DNA from: Pseudomonadota bacterium
GTDB taxonomy: Bacteria; Desulfobacterota; Desulfovibrionia; Desulfovibrionales; Desulfovibrionaceae
DNA: 64,000 nucleotides
Direction of reading: 5' to 3'
NCBI GenBank assembly: GCA_023419375.1
Contig: JAEZYD010000065.1
Span: forward strand, 1-64,000
Shown here: piece after piece, positions 16,839 through 25,552 of the stretch
Layout of the letters: every line of letters begins with the position of its first letter
Numbering within the stretch: the stretch's first letter is position 1
Made by a program: the position numbers and the translations under genes
Notes under the pieces: generated by a model
Told to the model about the DNA's origin: nothing
Databases searched by the model: none
Seen by the model: only the letters and a program-made list of their open reading frames with translations

Positions 16839-17728
16839 AGCGTCTCCTTTCGGGCAATCCAAAGGCCGTATCCGTAAGCGCGCCAGGCTTTGCCAGGAGC
16901 AGCGCTCCCGCATGCGCAGCCCTGGCTGCCGTGATTCGCCGAGGGCCGGGTTGCATCGTCGCCGTACCAGATCATGCGCGCGGCTAATTCCACCAGAGCG
17001 CGGCTGTTGTCCTCAAAATGCAGCAAGCGCAATCCCGCCGCTTCCACAAGCCCGCGCCAGACAGATTCAGGCCGCGCGCCAGCGAGGCACGATGATCCCG
17101 GCGCGGCGTATTCCACCGGGAGTGGCTGAGCCCTTTCTGTTGCCGGCTGGCTGTATTGGGGCTGGCTGGATTGGGGCAAGCCCGATTGTACTGCGCTTGC
17201 GTGACCGGAACAGGAACAAGCAGAGCGGGAAGAGCCTGCACCAGAGCAGCCAGTGCTGCCGGGGCGTTCATAGCCTGGCCGCAGCATGAGGTCACTGAGC
17301 ACCACCACCCCACCGGGGCGCAGGGCGCGGCAGGCGGCGCGCAAGGCTGCAAGCGGGTTGTGCAGCAAGGACAGAACGCACTCGCACACTATGCCGTCGC
17401 AGGAGTCCGCTGCCAGCGGCGGGCGCTCAAGGTCGGCCCGCACAATGCGGCAGGCATCACGCTGTGATGCATCAGCAGAAGGGACGGCATCGGCAGAAAG
17501 CCCGGCCCCTGCGTGTTTGTCCAGCCCCACGGCGCAATAGCCCATCTGCGTGAGCAACCGCAATGTCGCCCCTGCCCCGCTGCCGAGGTCAAGAACCAGC
17601 CCGCCGGGCGAAAGCAGACCCGCAGAGGCGCACCACGCAAGCGCACGGCGCGTCAGTTCCACGCCGCCGGGACGCCATGCGTCACCAGCTGCGCGGCGAA
17701 AGTCGGGCCTTTCCCACAGTGCGTTCAT
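16835..17728 (-). CDS. Class I SAM-dependent methyltransferase (TrsM-like)
   Basis: 297 residues. LVLDLGSGAGATLRLL (45-60) is motif I of a Rossmann methyltransferase, followed by GLDKHAG and DGIVCECVLSLLHNP. After the core there is a low-complexity Ser/Cys/Gln insert (about 160-205, with TGCSG and SACSCSG), then SCLAGARPESVWRGL and, near the end, QGCACGSAAPG. The many cysteines are unusual for a plain methyltransferase and suggest metal or thiol chemistry. It overlaps its neighbours by 4 bases on both sides and is probably part of one pathway with the radical SAM protein. I recall the family as DVU_1556-type. Confidence 0.8.
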   Translation of the reverse strand: MNALWERPDFRRAAGDAWRPGGVELTRRALAWCASAGLLSPGGLVLDLGSGAGATLRLLTQMGYCAVGLDKHAGAGLSADAVPSADASQRDACRIVRADLERPPLAADSCDGIVCECVLSLLHNPLAALRAACRALRPGGVVVLSDLMLRPGYERPGSTGCSGAGSSRSACSCSGHASAVQSGLPQSSQPQYSQPATERAQPLPVEYAAPGSSCLAGARPESVWRGLVEAAGLRLLHFEDNSRALVELAARMIWYGDDATRPSANHGSQGCACGSAAPGKAWRAYGYGLWIARKETL

Positions 17729-17940
17729 TTGTCTTCCAGCAGGGCTTCCACCTCAAGCATTTTGCCTTCGGCCAGAGATTTGGGCACCTGCGTCAGCCCG
17801 CACTTGGGGCAGCGCGGCAAAAACACGTCAAAGGCGCTATTGAGATAAAAAACCGGAACCTTCACCTGCTCAAGGGCAACGCGGCAACGCCCGCACACCC
17901 ACTGACCGCCGTCCGGCCCGTAGTTTGGCCCCATGCTCAT
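17725..17940 (-). CDS. Small zinc-ribbon-like redox protein
   Basis: 71 residues with two CxxC pairs (CGRC at 16-19, CPKC at 44-47), enough for a zinc ribbon or rubredoxin-like iron site. The rest (VPVFYLNSAFDVFLPRC) is compact and hydrophobic. No catalytic residues are evident; it could carry electrons or bind a partner. It overlaps both neighbours by 4 bases, so it is made together with them. I recall the family as DVU_1557-type redox protein. Confidence 0.78.
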   Translation of the reverse strand: MSMGPNYGPDGGQWVCGRCRVALEQVKVPVFYLNSAFDVFLPRCPKCGLTQVPKSLAEGKMLEVEALLEDK

Positions 17941-20450
17941 GACTGTTCACCTCTCTGCCCGCCGTTTTGCGCCCCCAGCATATTGGGGCGCTGCCCATCG
18001 GTGCAGCACTGGTGGCTGTTGATGACATCGGCAGCTTCCTGACCGCCGGAACCGGGCACCACCATACGGTGGCACCACGCATCATGCAGGACAAAGGCCT
18101 CGCCCTGCGCCTCGTATTCCACCCAAAAAGTCACCTTTCTGGGCCGCCACGAACCAAGGCGGTGCCCGTCATCCAAATTTTCAAACCAGTGACCGCTGGC
18201 CTCGGCCCCCACAACGGCTCCTTCCACGTCTGACAGCAGAATATGCCGATCCTCCAGCCGCGCCAGCACATCCGCCGCCACCAGCACCCTGCCCTTTCCC
18301 GCCTGCTCGGGCGTGCCCGCAAGCAGGGCCTGTTGCCCGGCGGCGCTGCCGTACTTCTCCAGCAGTTTGCGGCGCAAGGCAGCCCTGTTGGCGCGGCGCG
18401 CCGAAAGGCCGGGGCCCTGAGCCGCGCCGGACTGCGCCTTGCCTGACGCTGGCAGCAGCAGATCAAGCAGATGCCAGCACTCCTTGCCGCTGGCCGCCAT
18501 ACGGTCGCGGCACATGATGCACGAGGCGAGGCCGGGGTGCGCAAGCTGGGCGGCGCGGTGATCGCTCATGGCGCGGGCGGTTTCCGGCTGGGCGCACCAC
18601 ACGAGGCCGCCGTAGCCGCAACAGGCTGTGGACGCGCCGAAAAGACGCGGTTCTTCAATTTTTGCCCCGCATTTTCCCGCCAGACTGCGCACAGCGGCAA
18701 GCCAGGCCGCATCGTGCCTGGCGGTGCAGGGATCCTGCATGGAAAAAACCGAGGGCAGTGAATTGCCAGCAGCGGGAGCCTCAAAGGGCAAGCTGTCCAG
18801 CACTTCCCATACGGAAACGGTCTGCGCTTCCGGCAGGGCTTCCCGCAGGGCCGCAAGGCAGGAAGAACAGGCCGCCATGATGCGCGGCTTGCCCAGTTCC
18901 TCCCAGGCTGTGCGCAGTTTGTCCGCATGCTCCTTGAACAGGGCCGTTCTTCCGGCCCAGCGCGCCGGGATGCCGCAGCAGGAGAGCATGATGCCCACGC
19001 CGGATTTCAGGCCGCTACCCAATTTTTCGCGCAGCAGTTCATAAAGCGCCGCAGTTTGTTCCACGCGCGCCGCAGCCAGCTGGCAGCCGGGGAAAAACAG
19101 CCACTGCTCGCCCGCCGCCTGACTCGCGCCAGAGCCATGGGCTGCGGCAGCTGGCGGCAAGGGCGGCAGCACAAGGGCGCATTCCGGCCCGGAGGCGCTT
19201 TCCATATCTTCAAGCGCAAATTCGTGGGCAGTGGGAGGCATAAAGCCCCGTTCAACCATGTCTTCCCGTGCAGAGAGGCACAGTTCGGCCATGGAAAAAT
19301 TCTCCGGGCACAGCTCCTCGCACTGACCGCACAGGGCGCAGCCGTTGATGAGGGCATTGGCCGTGTGCAGGCCCTTGACGATGGATGCATTGTTATTGAC
19401 CTGACGCGCGTAGAGGCGCGGATAGCCCTTGTATTTCTGCAAATACACGCATTCGCGCACGCAGATCATACACTGGCATTGCAGGCAGCGCTCCGCCTCG
19501 CGCGCGGATTCCTCCGCCGAATAGAGCGGCTCGCCGCAAGCAGCCTGCGCGGCAGGTTCCACACGCGGCACGGGGCTTATGCCCGTCACATCGGTGTGCA
19601 GCGGCCCTTGAGATTTGTCCCGCGCGGCTGTGAGGGAAACACCGCTGGTCACGCGCTCCATAGTCTGGGCGGCATGCCGCCCCTGCCCCGCCTGCCGCGC
19701 AGGTGAGGCGAAAGCGTGGCCTGTGGGGGTGCGGCTGCGCCAGCCAGCGCAGCAGATATTGTCGCGCCAGAGCAGGGTTTCCGCATCCACCTGCGCTTCG
19801 TCCGGTGCAAGGCCGGGTGCAAGCTGCTGCACGGCATCGGCATCCACCAGCACGGCGTCATACTCCGTCGCCAGCTTTTCCAGCAGCGCGGCATCAAGGG
19901 TTGCCTGCGTAAAACTGACCTTCTGGCGGCCAAGGGCTTCCATGTCTTCCGTCAAAAAATCCTTGGCAATGCCCACCGTATTGTCTGCCGCCAGTGCGGG
20001 ATGCGCTGCCAGCAAAAATTCGCCCGGCGCGCCCGAGTGAAAGACTGTAACAGGATAGGCCTTGCGCGACAGATCCCAGGCTGCCGCAAGCCCGGCAAGC
20101 CCGGCCCCCATGACGGCCATACGGAATTTTTTGGGCGGCAAAGGCAGCAGACGGGTCTGCACGCCCACAGCAAGCATGCACGAGAGTTCAAGCCCATGCA
20201 TGGCAAGGCTGCCGCCCAGATCCTGCCGCAGACAGGCGTTCTCACAGGAGTGATCGCAAATGCGGGCAATAATGCCGGGCAGGGGCAAATGCCGCTCAAG
20301 CACCTTGCGGGCCTCGCCCTGCTTGCCCTCAGCCATACGGGCCATGAAGGCGCGCACATCCAGATCAAAAGGACAGGCCACCCGGCACCGGGGCGGGCTT
20401 TCCTGTGTGCAGTGCGACTCTATTTCGTGCAGACGTTGTTGATCCATCAT
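17937..20450 (-). CDS. Flavin/NAD oxidoreductase fused to dicluster ferredoxin and CCG domains
   Basis: 837 residues from the ATG that gives MMDQQRLHEIE; the 60 upstream codons are not conserved. In order: a GltD-like Fe-S N-terminus (PPRCRVACP, CDHSCENACL); a dinucleotide-binding fold with MGAGLAGLAAAW, apparently abbreviated; a dicluster ferredoxin region (CLQCQCMICVREC, CALCGQCEELCPEN); two heterodisulfide-reductase-type CCG regions (FPGCQLA, LSCCGIP, DPCTARHD, STACCGYGG); and a C-terminal domain of about 100 residues with DVEGAVVGAEASG. It likely passes electrons between a flavin and thiol or disulfide chemistry, like a fused HdrABC-type relay. Its partner may be the aldehyde oxidoreductase upstream. 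I recall the family as pyridine nucleotide-disulfide oxidoreductase/dicluster-binding protein. Confidence 0.82.
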   Translation of the reverse strand: MMDQQRLHEIESHCTQESPPRCRVACPFDLDVRAFMARMAEGKQGEARKVLERHLPLPGIIARICDHSCENACLRQDLGGSLAMHGLELSCMLAVGVQTRLLPLPPKKFRMAVMGAGLAGLAAAWDLSRKAYPVTVFHSGAPGEFLLAAHPALAADNTVGIAKDFLTEDMEALGRQKVSFTQATLDAALLEKLATEYDAVLVDADAVQQLAPGLAPDEAQVDAETLLWRDNICCAGWRSRTPTGHAFASPARQAGQGRHAAQTMERVTSGVSLTAARDKSQGPLHTDVTGISPVPRVEPAAQAACGEPLYSAEESAREAERCLQCQCMICVRECVYLQKYKGYPRLYARQVNNNASIVKGLHTANALINGCALCGQCEELCPENFSMAELCLSAREDMVERGFMPPTAHEFALEDMESASGPECALVLPPLPPAAAAHGSGASQAAGEQWLFFPGCQLAAARVEQTAALYELLREKLGSGLKSGVGIMLSCCGIPARWAGRTALFKEHADKLRTAWEELGKPRIMAACSSCLAALREALPEAQTVSVWEVLDSLPFEAPAAGNSLPSVFSMQDPCTARHDAAWLAAVRSLAGKCGAKIEEPRLFGASTACCGYGGLVWCAQPETARAMSDHRAAQLAHPGLASCIMCRDRMAASGKECWHLLDLLLPASGKAQSGAAQGPGLSARRANRAALRRKLLEKYGSAAGQQALLAGTPEQAGKGRVLVAADVLARLEDRHILLSDVEGAVVGAEASGHWFENLDDGHRLGSWRPRKVTFWVEYEAQGEAFVLHDAWCHRMVVPGSGGQEAADVINSHQCCTDGQRPNMLGAQNGGQRGEQS

Positions 20451-20524
20451 GACGATTGTTCTCGCTGGCTTGGTGCAGACATGCGCTGCGGCAAGGGGCA
20501 GGCGGCGCAGATTGCCGCCCAAAA

Positions 20525-20562
20525 TACAAACGGGGCTTTCAGAGATATCCCCGAAAGCCCCG
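20525..20562 (-). terminator. Terminator downstream of the aldehyde oxidoreductase gene
   Basis: CGGGGCTTTC (20531-20540) pairs perfectly with 20553-20562. On the minus strand the stem is followed by a T-rich stretch (GTTTGTATTTT). It separates the moeA-like/aldehyde oxidoreductase unit from the eight-gene operon downstream, whose own promoter must then lie in 20451-20530. Confidence 0.6.
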
Positions 20563-20643
20563 ATGCAAAAACATTGCACACCGTAACGGCGCTCATGGCC
20601 CGGTGCGCTGTAGACCTGACGAATAAACATGGGGCTGGGATAT

Positions 20644-20675
20644 GGGGAGAATCCCTTTAAATCGGGATTCTCCCC
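20644..20675 (-). repeat. 12-bp perfect hairpin after the aldehyde oxidoreductase stop
   Basis: GGGGAGAATCCC (20644-20655) and GGGATTCTCCCC (20664-20675) form a perfect stem with an 8-base loop, about 30 bases after the stop codon. No T-tract follows, so it may protect the mRNA 3' end rather than terminate by itself. Confidence 0.6.
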
Positions 20676-20706
20676 AGTGTCTCCAGGTGTTTACCGCAAT
20701 CTTACA

Positions 20707-23433
20707 CTACTTGGGCATGGCCGCCAACACCTTTTCGGGGCGGGCGGGCAAGTGGCGCACGCGCGCGCCGCAAGCATTGTAGATGGCGTTGATGATGGCA
20801 GGATGCGGCGCGGTAAGGGGCATTTCGCCCACGCCGGAAGCGCCGAAGGGGCCAGCCTTGCGGGGGGTCTGCACATAGACGATTTCCATGTCGTCAGGAA
20901 TCATCTTGATGGTGGGCACGCCCGCGCCAGCAAGGGTGCTGTGCTTCTTCAGGTCTTCGTAGTCTTCGGTCAGGGCAAGGCCAACGCCCTGCGCCATGCC
21001 GCCGTAGATCTGGCCGTCAACCACCAGCTTGTTGCACAGGGTGCCGATGTCGGCCACGCACACAAGCTTTTCAACCGTGGTCTTGCCGGTTGCGACCTCA
21101 ACGGCCACTTCGGCAAGGAACAGACCGTACATGTAGCAGGCAAAGGGTTCGCCCTGGCCTTTGGCGTCGCAGTCCTTGGCCGGAGCAGACCACTTGCCGT
21201 CATAGTGCACGGGGCGGCCTTCGGCCTTCATTTCTTCATAGGTAAAGAAGCCGCCGCCAGTGGGCTTGCGCATGCCTTCAATAAGCATTTCGCAGGCCAC
21301 GCGGGTGGCGTTGCCGGTGACAACCTGGGAGCGTGAACCGCCAGCAGGGCCAGAGTTGGGGGTCTTGCTGGTGTCGTTCATGACCAGATGGATGTTTTCG
21401 GGCTTGATGCCCAGGGGACGCAGGGCTTCGTGAGCGGTGCCCAAGGTGCCGGAGTCAGCGCCCTGGCCATGGTCTTCCCACGAGTTGCCCACGGTCACGC
21501 TGCCGTCGGGGTTCAGTTCGGCCCAGGCTTCGGAGGTGTCCGGCCCGTCAAGGCCAGCGCCGTACACGCCAAGGGCAATACCCACGCCGCGTTTGACTTC
21601 GGCGGTGGACTTGGCCTTAACGGTCTTTTTGGCTTCTTCGTAGTAGGGGCGCATCTTCTGGAACATTTCGGGCAGGCTCATGACTTCAGGCACCTGACCA
21701 GAGGGGTTGGTGTCGCCTTCGCGGTAGCAGTTCAGCTCGCGGATGTCGAAGGGATCCATACCCAGCTTTTCAGCCAGTTCGTCCATGAGCACTTCAGAGG
21801 GGAATTCGGTTTCCGGCGCGCCGTAGCCGCGGAAAGCCGCACCCCAGCAGTGGTTGGTGGCAACGGTGCGGCCCTTGCCGCGAATGTTGGCGATGCCGTA
21901 ACCAGCGCCAATGTACTGCGCGCCGCGCAGGGTGAGCAGATCGCCGAATTCGGAGTAGGGACCGTGGTCAACGCTCCAGTCCGTTTCCATGGCAAGAATC
22001 TTGCCCTGCTTGTTGGCGGCAAAGCGCACGGTCGTCCAGAAGGGCGAACGCTTGCCGGTGTAGTTCTGCTGCTGTTCGTAGTTGTAACGCAGGTGGCAGG
22101 GACGGCCGGTAGCCATAACAGCCACGCCCACAAGAGCTTCCATGGTGGGGCTGAACTTGTAGCCAAAGGTGCCGCCGGTGGTGTTCTGCACCAGCACGAG
22201 ATCCTTGGGGAATTCCAGGCCGAGGCCGGGAGCGATCATCAGCGCGTGCAGATGGATGGCAACGGACTTGGAGTGGATGACCACCTGGCCCTTGTCGTTC
22301 ACATAGCCGTAGCCCACATCGGGTTCGATGGGCAGGTGGGGCTGGCGCTGGGTGTAGTAATCGCCTTCCGCAACAACGTTTGCCGGATCTTTGAAGAAGG
22401 GAGCGGTATCCGCGCCTTTTTCCTCAAGCTGGTCATAGTAGATGTTAGGGGTGCCGGGGTGGATTTCGATGGCGTCCGGGGCCATGGCCTCGGGGGCGCT
22501 CATGTATTCGGGCAGCAGCTCCAGGTCAAACTTGACCTTTTCAGCCGCGGCGCGGGCGTTGCATTCGGAGTCCGCGCAGACGATGGCAAGCGCATCGCCG
22601 TACTGGAAGATTTTGGTATCGTTGAGGATGGGACGTTCCCAGCCATCGCCCTTGTTGGTGGGGAAGGTGATCAGGCCGGTGATGCGGTTCCTGCCCTTCA
22701 CGTCCTTGTGGGTCAGAACCTTGTACACGCCGGGCATTTTTTCGGCTTCAGAGGTGTCAATGCCCTTGATGTTGGCATGGGATACCTTGGCCTGGGCAAT
22801 GGCGAGATGCAGGGTGTTGGCGGGCAGGCGGTGCGCCGCGTCCGCGCCGAATTCGGCCGTACCGGTCACCTTGGCGACGGCAGAAGGACGGGGCATGGTG
22901 GAACCCCAGATGCGGCCATCGGCAGGCATCTTGAAGGTAACGTCGTCCAGCGTTTTATCGCCGCGCATAAGGGCGGCAGCGTCCATGACCGCGTCCACCA
23001 GGGGCTTGTAGCCCGTACAGCGGCAGACGTTGTGATTTTTCTGGAACCAGTCGCGCACGTCTTCGCGGCTGGGATTGGGATTGGAATCAAGCAGGGCCTT
23101 GGCCGAAACGATGAAGCCAGGGGTGCAGAAACCGCACTGGGCCGCGCCGTGGTAAATCCAGGCATGCTGGAGCGGATGCAGGCTGCTGGGGGTACCCACG
23201 CCTTCCAGCGTGGTTACTGCGGCGTTTTCCGCCACGCGGCTCATTTTGACCACGCAGGCGCGTACAACTTTGCCGTCAAGGATCACCGTGCAGGCACCGC
23301 ACTGACCCTTGCCGCAACCAACTTTGACACTGGTGAGCTGCAGCTGATCGCGCAGCACGTCCACAAGCATATCGTCGGGGTTAGCCAGCAAGCGCCGGGG
23401 AATGCCGTTAATCACAAGGGTTTTTGTTTCCAT
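20707..23433 (-). CDS. mop: Molybdenum aldehyde oxidoreductase (Mop), xanthine oxidase family
   Basis: 908 residues, one chain carrying both Fe-S clusters and the molybdenum domain, as in the D. gigas enzyme. The plant-type [2Fe-2S] ligands are Cys40, 45, 48 and 60; the second cluster uses Cys100, 103, 137 and 139 (QCGFC, CRC). The molybdenum domain has the GGTFGYK, QVVTGNA and catalytic GVGEMPL segments. The family oxidises aldehydes to acids with molybdopterin cytosine dinucleotide and no FAD. An AAGGAG site precedes METKTLVING. The molybdopterin-binding gene is 76 bases upstream. Expected in the periplasm or cytoplasm depending on lineage; no Tat signal is seen, so cytoplasmic. Confidence 0.96.
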   Translation of the reverse strand: METKTLVINGIPRRLLANPDDMLVDVLRDQLQLTSVKVGCGKGQCGACTVILDGKVVRACVVKMSRVAENAAVTTLEGVGTPSSLHPLQHAWIYHGAAQCGFCTPGFIVSAKALLDSNPNPSREDVRDWFQKNHNVCRCTGYKPLVDAVMDAAALMRGDKTLDDVTFKMPADGRIWGSTMPRPSAVAKVTGTAEFGADAAHRLPANTLHLAIAQAKVSHANIKGIDTSEAEKMPGVYKVLTHKDVKGRNRITGLITFPTNKGDGWERPILNDTKIFQYGDALAIVCADSECNARAAAEKVKFDLELLPEYMSAPEAMAPDAIEIHPGTPNIYYDQLEEKGADTAPFFKDPANVVAEGDYYTQRQPHLPIEPDVGYGYVNDKGQVVIHSKSVAIHLHALMIAPGLGLEFPKDLVLVQNTTGGTFGYKFSPTMEALVGVAVMATGRPCHLRYNYEQQQNYTGKRSPFWTTVRFAANKQGKILAMETDWSVDHGPYSEFGDLLTLRGAQYIGAGYGIANIRGKGRTVATNHCWGAAFRGYGAPETEFPSEVLMDELAEKLGMDPFDIRELNCYREGDTNPSGQVPEVMSLPEMFQKMRPYYEEAKKTVKAKSTAEVKRGVGIALGVYGAGLDGPDTSEAWAELNPDGSVTVGNSWEDHGQGADSGTLGTAHEALRPLGIKPENIHLVMNDTSKTPNSGPAGGSRSQVVTGNATRVACEMLIEGMRKPTGGGFFTYEEMKAEGRPVHYDGKWSAPAKDCDAKGQGEPFACYMYGLFLAEVAVEVATGKTTVEKLVCVADIGTLCNKLVVDGQIYGGMAQGVGLALTEDYEDLKKHSTLAGAGVPTIKMIPDDMEIVYVQTPRKAGPFGASGVGEMPLTAPHPAIINAIYNACGARVRHLPARPEKVLAAMPK

Positions 23434-23509
23434 GCGCGACTCCTTTTAATGATGAACAAAGGTATATGCCTGCGCGGTAAATCCGCGCCCGGGGTCAGAT
23501 TTCCGCCTC

Positions 23510-24550
23510 CTATTTCCCGAACGGACAAACCGGATAGCGGCATTCTTCACACTGGGAGCAAAAGCCCCCGTGCCCCAATGCCGCCACATCGGCAGCCGTC
23601 ACCTCAATGCCGGCCAGCAGGCGCGGCACAACGAGATCAAAAATGCTGGCCTTGTGGTACATGACGCATCCTGGCAGCCCCAACACGGGCACCCGGCCTG
23701 CCGCCCCCTGGGCATAGGCCAGGAGGAACATGGCGCCCGGGTACACAGGCGCGCCGTAGCTGACCACCTCCGCTCCGGAAGCGCGGATGGCGGTTGGCGT
23801 GCGGTCGTCAGGATCAACAGACATTCCGCCTGTTACCACTATAAAATCAGCACCTTGTTCGAGAAAATCCCTGATCGCTCCGGCAGTCATGGGCACTTCG
23901 TCGCTGGTAAGGGTCTGCCCCACCACCGTGCTGCCCAGAGCGGCAAACTTTTTGCGCAGCACAGGGCCAAAGGCATCCTGAATGCGCCCGTAAAACACTT
24001 CGCTGCCCGTTGTGACCACGCCAACTCTGGCGCGGCGCAGGGGCAGAACTTCAACAACCGGCCCTGCGACGAACGATTCTAGCTGCCGCAATTTTTCATC
24101 CTCAATCATCAACGGCACCACGCGGGCTCCCGCTACCGAGCGCCCCCTGGTTACGTGCTGCATGGTGTGGATGGTTGCGACAGAAATTTCGCCAAGGCTG
24201 TTTATACGGTTGAGAACAGGCACATCCACCCGCAGCAGCCCGTCACAGGCGGCCTTGAGGTCGATACGCCCTTCCTTGGGCTCCGTACACGTCAGGTTGC
24301 CGCCGGAAACGGCAGAAATAACGCGCGCGGCGGCATCATTTTCGTGAACCATGCCGGGCAGGGATTCAAAAACATAAAGATGCTCCTTGCCAACCTGCAA
24401 CAGCACCTCAACGTCTTCTTCCCGCACAACATGGCCTTTGCGAAAAACAGGCCCTTTGCTTTCACCAGGAATAATTCTGGTGATGTCGTGACACAAAATA
24501 CTGCCCACGGCGTCATGCACATGGATGGTTTTCATTGCCAGTTTGGACAT
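23510..24550 (-). CDS. Molybdopterin-binding protein, MoeA/MoaB-like with Cys-rich tail
   Basis: 346 residues. The middle and C-terminal part is a molybdopterin-binding (MoCF) domain: GVVTTGSEVFYGRI, DFIVVTGGMSVDPDDRTP and GLPGCVMYHKASIFDLVVPRL, as in MoeA-like proteins. The first 160 residues are not the standard MoeA domains. The C-terminus ends in CSQCEECRYPVCPFG, four cysteines likely holding a metal or Fe-S cluster. The alternative start MKTIHVHD lies five codons inside. It heads the aldehyde oxidoreductase unit and probably assists insertion or modification of its cofactor. Confidence 0.85.
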   Translation of the reverse strand: MSKLAMKTIHVHDAVGSILCHDITRIIPGESKGPVFRKGHVVREEDVEVLLQVGKEHLYVFESLPGMVHENDAAARVISAVSGGNLTCTEPKEGRIDLKAACDGLLRVDVPVLNRINSLGEISVATIHTMQHVTRGRSVAGARVVPLMIEDEKLRQLESFVAGPVVEVLPLRRARVGVVTTGSEVFYGRIQDAFGPVLRKKFAALGSTVVGQTLTSDEVPMTAGAIRDFLEQGADFIVVTGGMSVDPDDRTPTAIRASGAEVVSYGAPVYPGAMFLLAYAQGAAGRVPVLGLPGCVMYHKASIFDLVVPRLLAGIEVTAADVAALGHGGFCSQCEECRYPVCPFGK

Positions 24551-24584
24551 GACCTCTCCCGAAGATGACTTCTAGATTGTGCAT

Positions 24585-24612
24585 AAAATACCACCCTTAC
24601 AACAAATTGCAA
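24585..24612 (-). promoter_or_regulatory. Candidate promoter for the molybdopterin-binding/mop unit
   Basis: Reading the minus strand, TTGCAA (24607-24612), a 16-base spacer and TATTTT (24585-24590) give a sigma70-like match, 4/6 for each hexamer, about 35 bases before the ATG. The surrounding 24551-24844 gap is AT-rich and shared with the divergent lipoprotein gene; I see nothing else in it. Confidence 0.35.
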
Positions 24613-24844
24613 AATAAAATTCGTTATTTATTAATTGTGCTTTTGTTAACCACCCGGCTTACAATGGTATCAACGGATAAATTCCTGTTTTTTGCAAAAA
24701 GCGTGACTATTGTCCTCGCGGCGAGTGCGCAGGCAAAGGTCTCAAGCTCGTGCGGCATTGACAGCCGCGCGTTTCTTTGCGAGAGGGAAGGAAAAAAGCC
24801 GTTGTATTTACCACAAAATACGGCAGCCACTAAAAGGAAATGCC

Positions 24845-25231
24845 ATGCAAACGCGTTCAGCTCATTGGCCGATGGCTCTGCCCGGCAAAAGCCGCCTGGG
24901 CCTTTCCGGTCTGGCGGTTCTTACGGCCCTGCTGCTCGGCGGGTGCGGCTTCGGCGGGTCCCCGGCCCAGCCGGAAACGCCCCCCGGCCCTGTCACTGGC
25001 TTCATGATCGTCTCCGCAGTGGGAGAAACCGCTACTGTTGACGACCCTGATTTTGGCAAAGGGGTGCGCGTGAGCCTGGACGAGTTTTTCACCTCGGCCA
25101 AGGGCGAGGACTGCAAACGAGGCACTGTGCTTTCAGGCCAGCGTGAAGCGGAAGTTATTGTTATCTGCAAGGATGACAAAGGCCGCTGGACCATGGCCCC
25201 GCGCGTGTGGGGACAGGGTCTTTCGCAGTAG
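24845..25231 (+). CDS. Small putative lipoprotein
   Basis: 128 residues. A positively charged N-terminus is followed by LSGLAVLTALLLGGCGFGG, a lipobox with cysteine near residue 37, so it is probably lipidated. The mature part (about 90 residues) has GTVLSGQREAEVIVICKDDKGRW and an acidic DDPDFGKGVRVSLDEFF segment; I recognise no known fold. AAGGAAATGCC precedes the ATG. Its neighbours are the divergent molybdopterin-binding gene and, 321 bases downstream, a polysaccharide export gene. Function unknown. Confidence 0.75.
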   Translation: MQTRSAHWPMALPGKSRLGLSGLAVLTALLLGGCGFGGSPAQPETPPGPVTGFMIVSAVGETATVDDPDFGKGVRVSLDEFFTSAKGEDCKRGTVLSGQREAEVIVICKDDKGRWTMAPRVWGQGLSQ

Positions 25232-25552
25232 CGAGACTGGGACTCCGGCCTATTGCCGGCATGCCCTTTGGCAAAAAACGATCAAGGGTGCATTGCCTCT
25301 GGCTAAACCGGGCAAATGTGATTATTTATGGAAGCGCACGGCGAGTACCACGCCCGTGCGCTTTCCTTGTTGCGGTTGCAGCCTCGCAGCCCTGATGATC
25401 CGGCAGGCACCAAGCTGGCCTCGATGCCTCCAGCTGCCGGAGATACAAGGCATTTCGTGAATATTGACTACGGAACCCTGGGGCCATACAGCCTGTTTGC
25501 GGAACCACCTCTGGGGGCCATGCAAGCCCGAATCCATTGCATCAACACTGCC
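25232..25552 (+). other. Gap with hairpin before the polysaccharide export gene
   Basis: Mostly featureless. A hairpin with a 10-bp stem (AAGCGCACGG at 25332-25341, CCGTGCGCTT at 25354-25363, 12-base loop) could terminate the lipoprotein transcript, though the following CCTTGTT is a poor T-tract. The open frame running through this stretch into the next gene has no conservation before the signal peptide. Confidence 0.4.

Noticed and set aside
21388..23664. 758-residue open frame opposite the aldehyde oxidoreductase
   Set aside because: Antisense shadow: Gly/His/Val-rich, no start context, and the minus-strand gene has intact Fe-S and Mo motifs.
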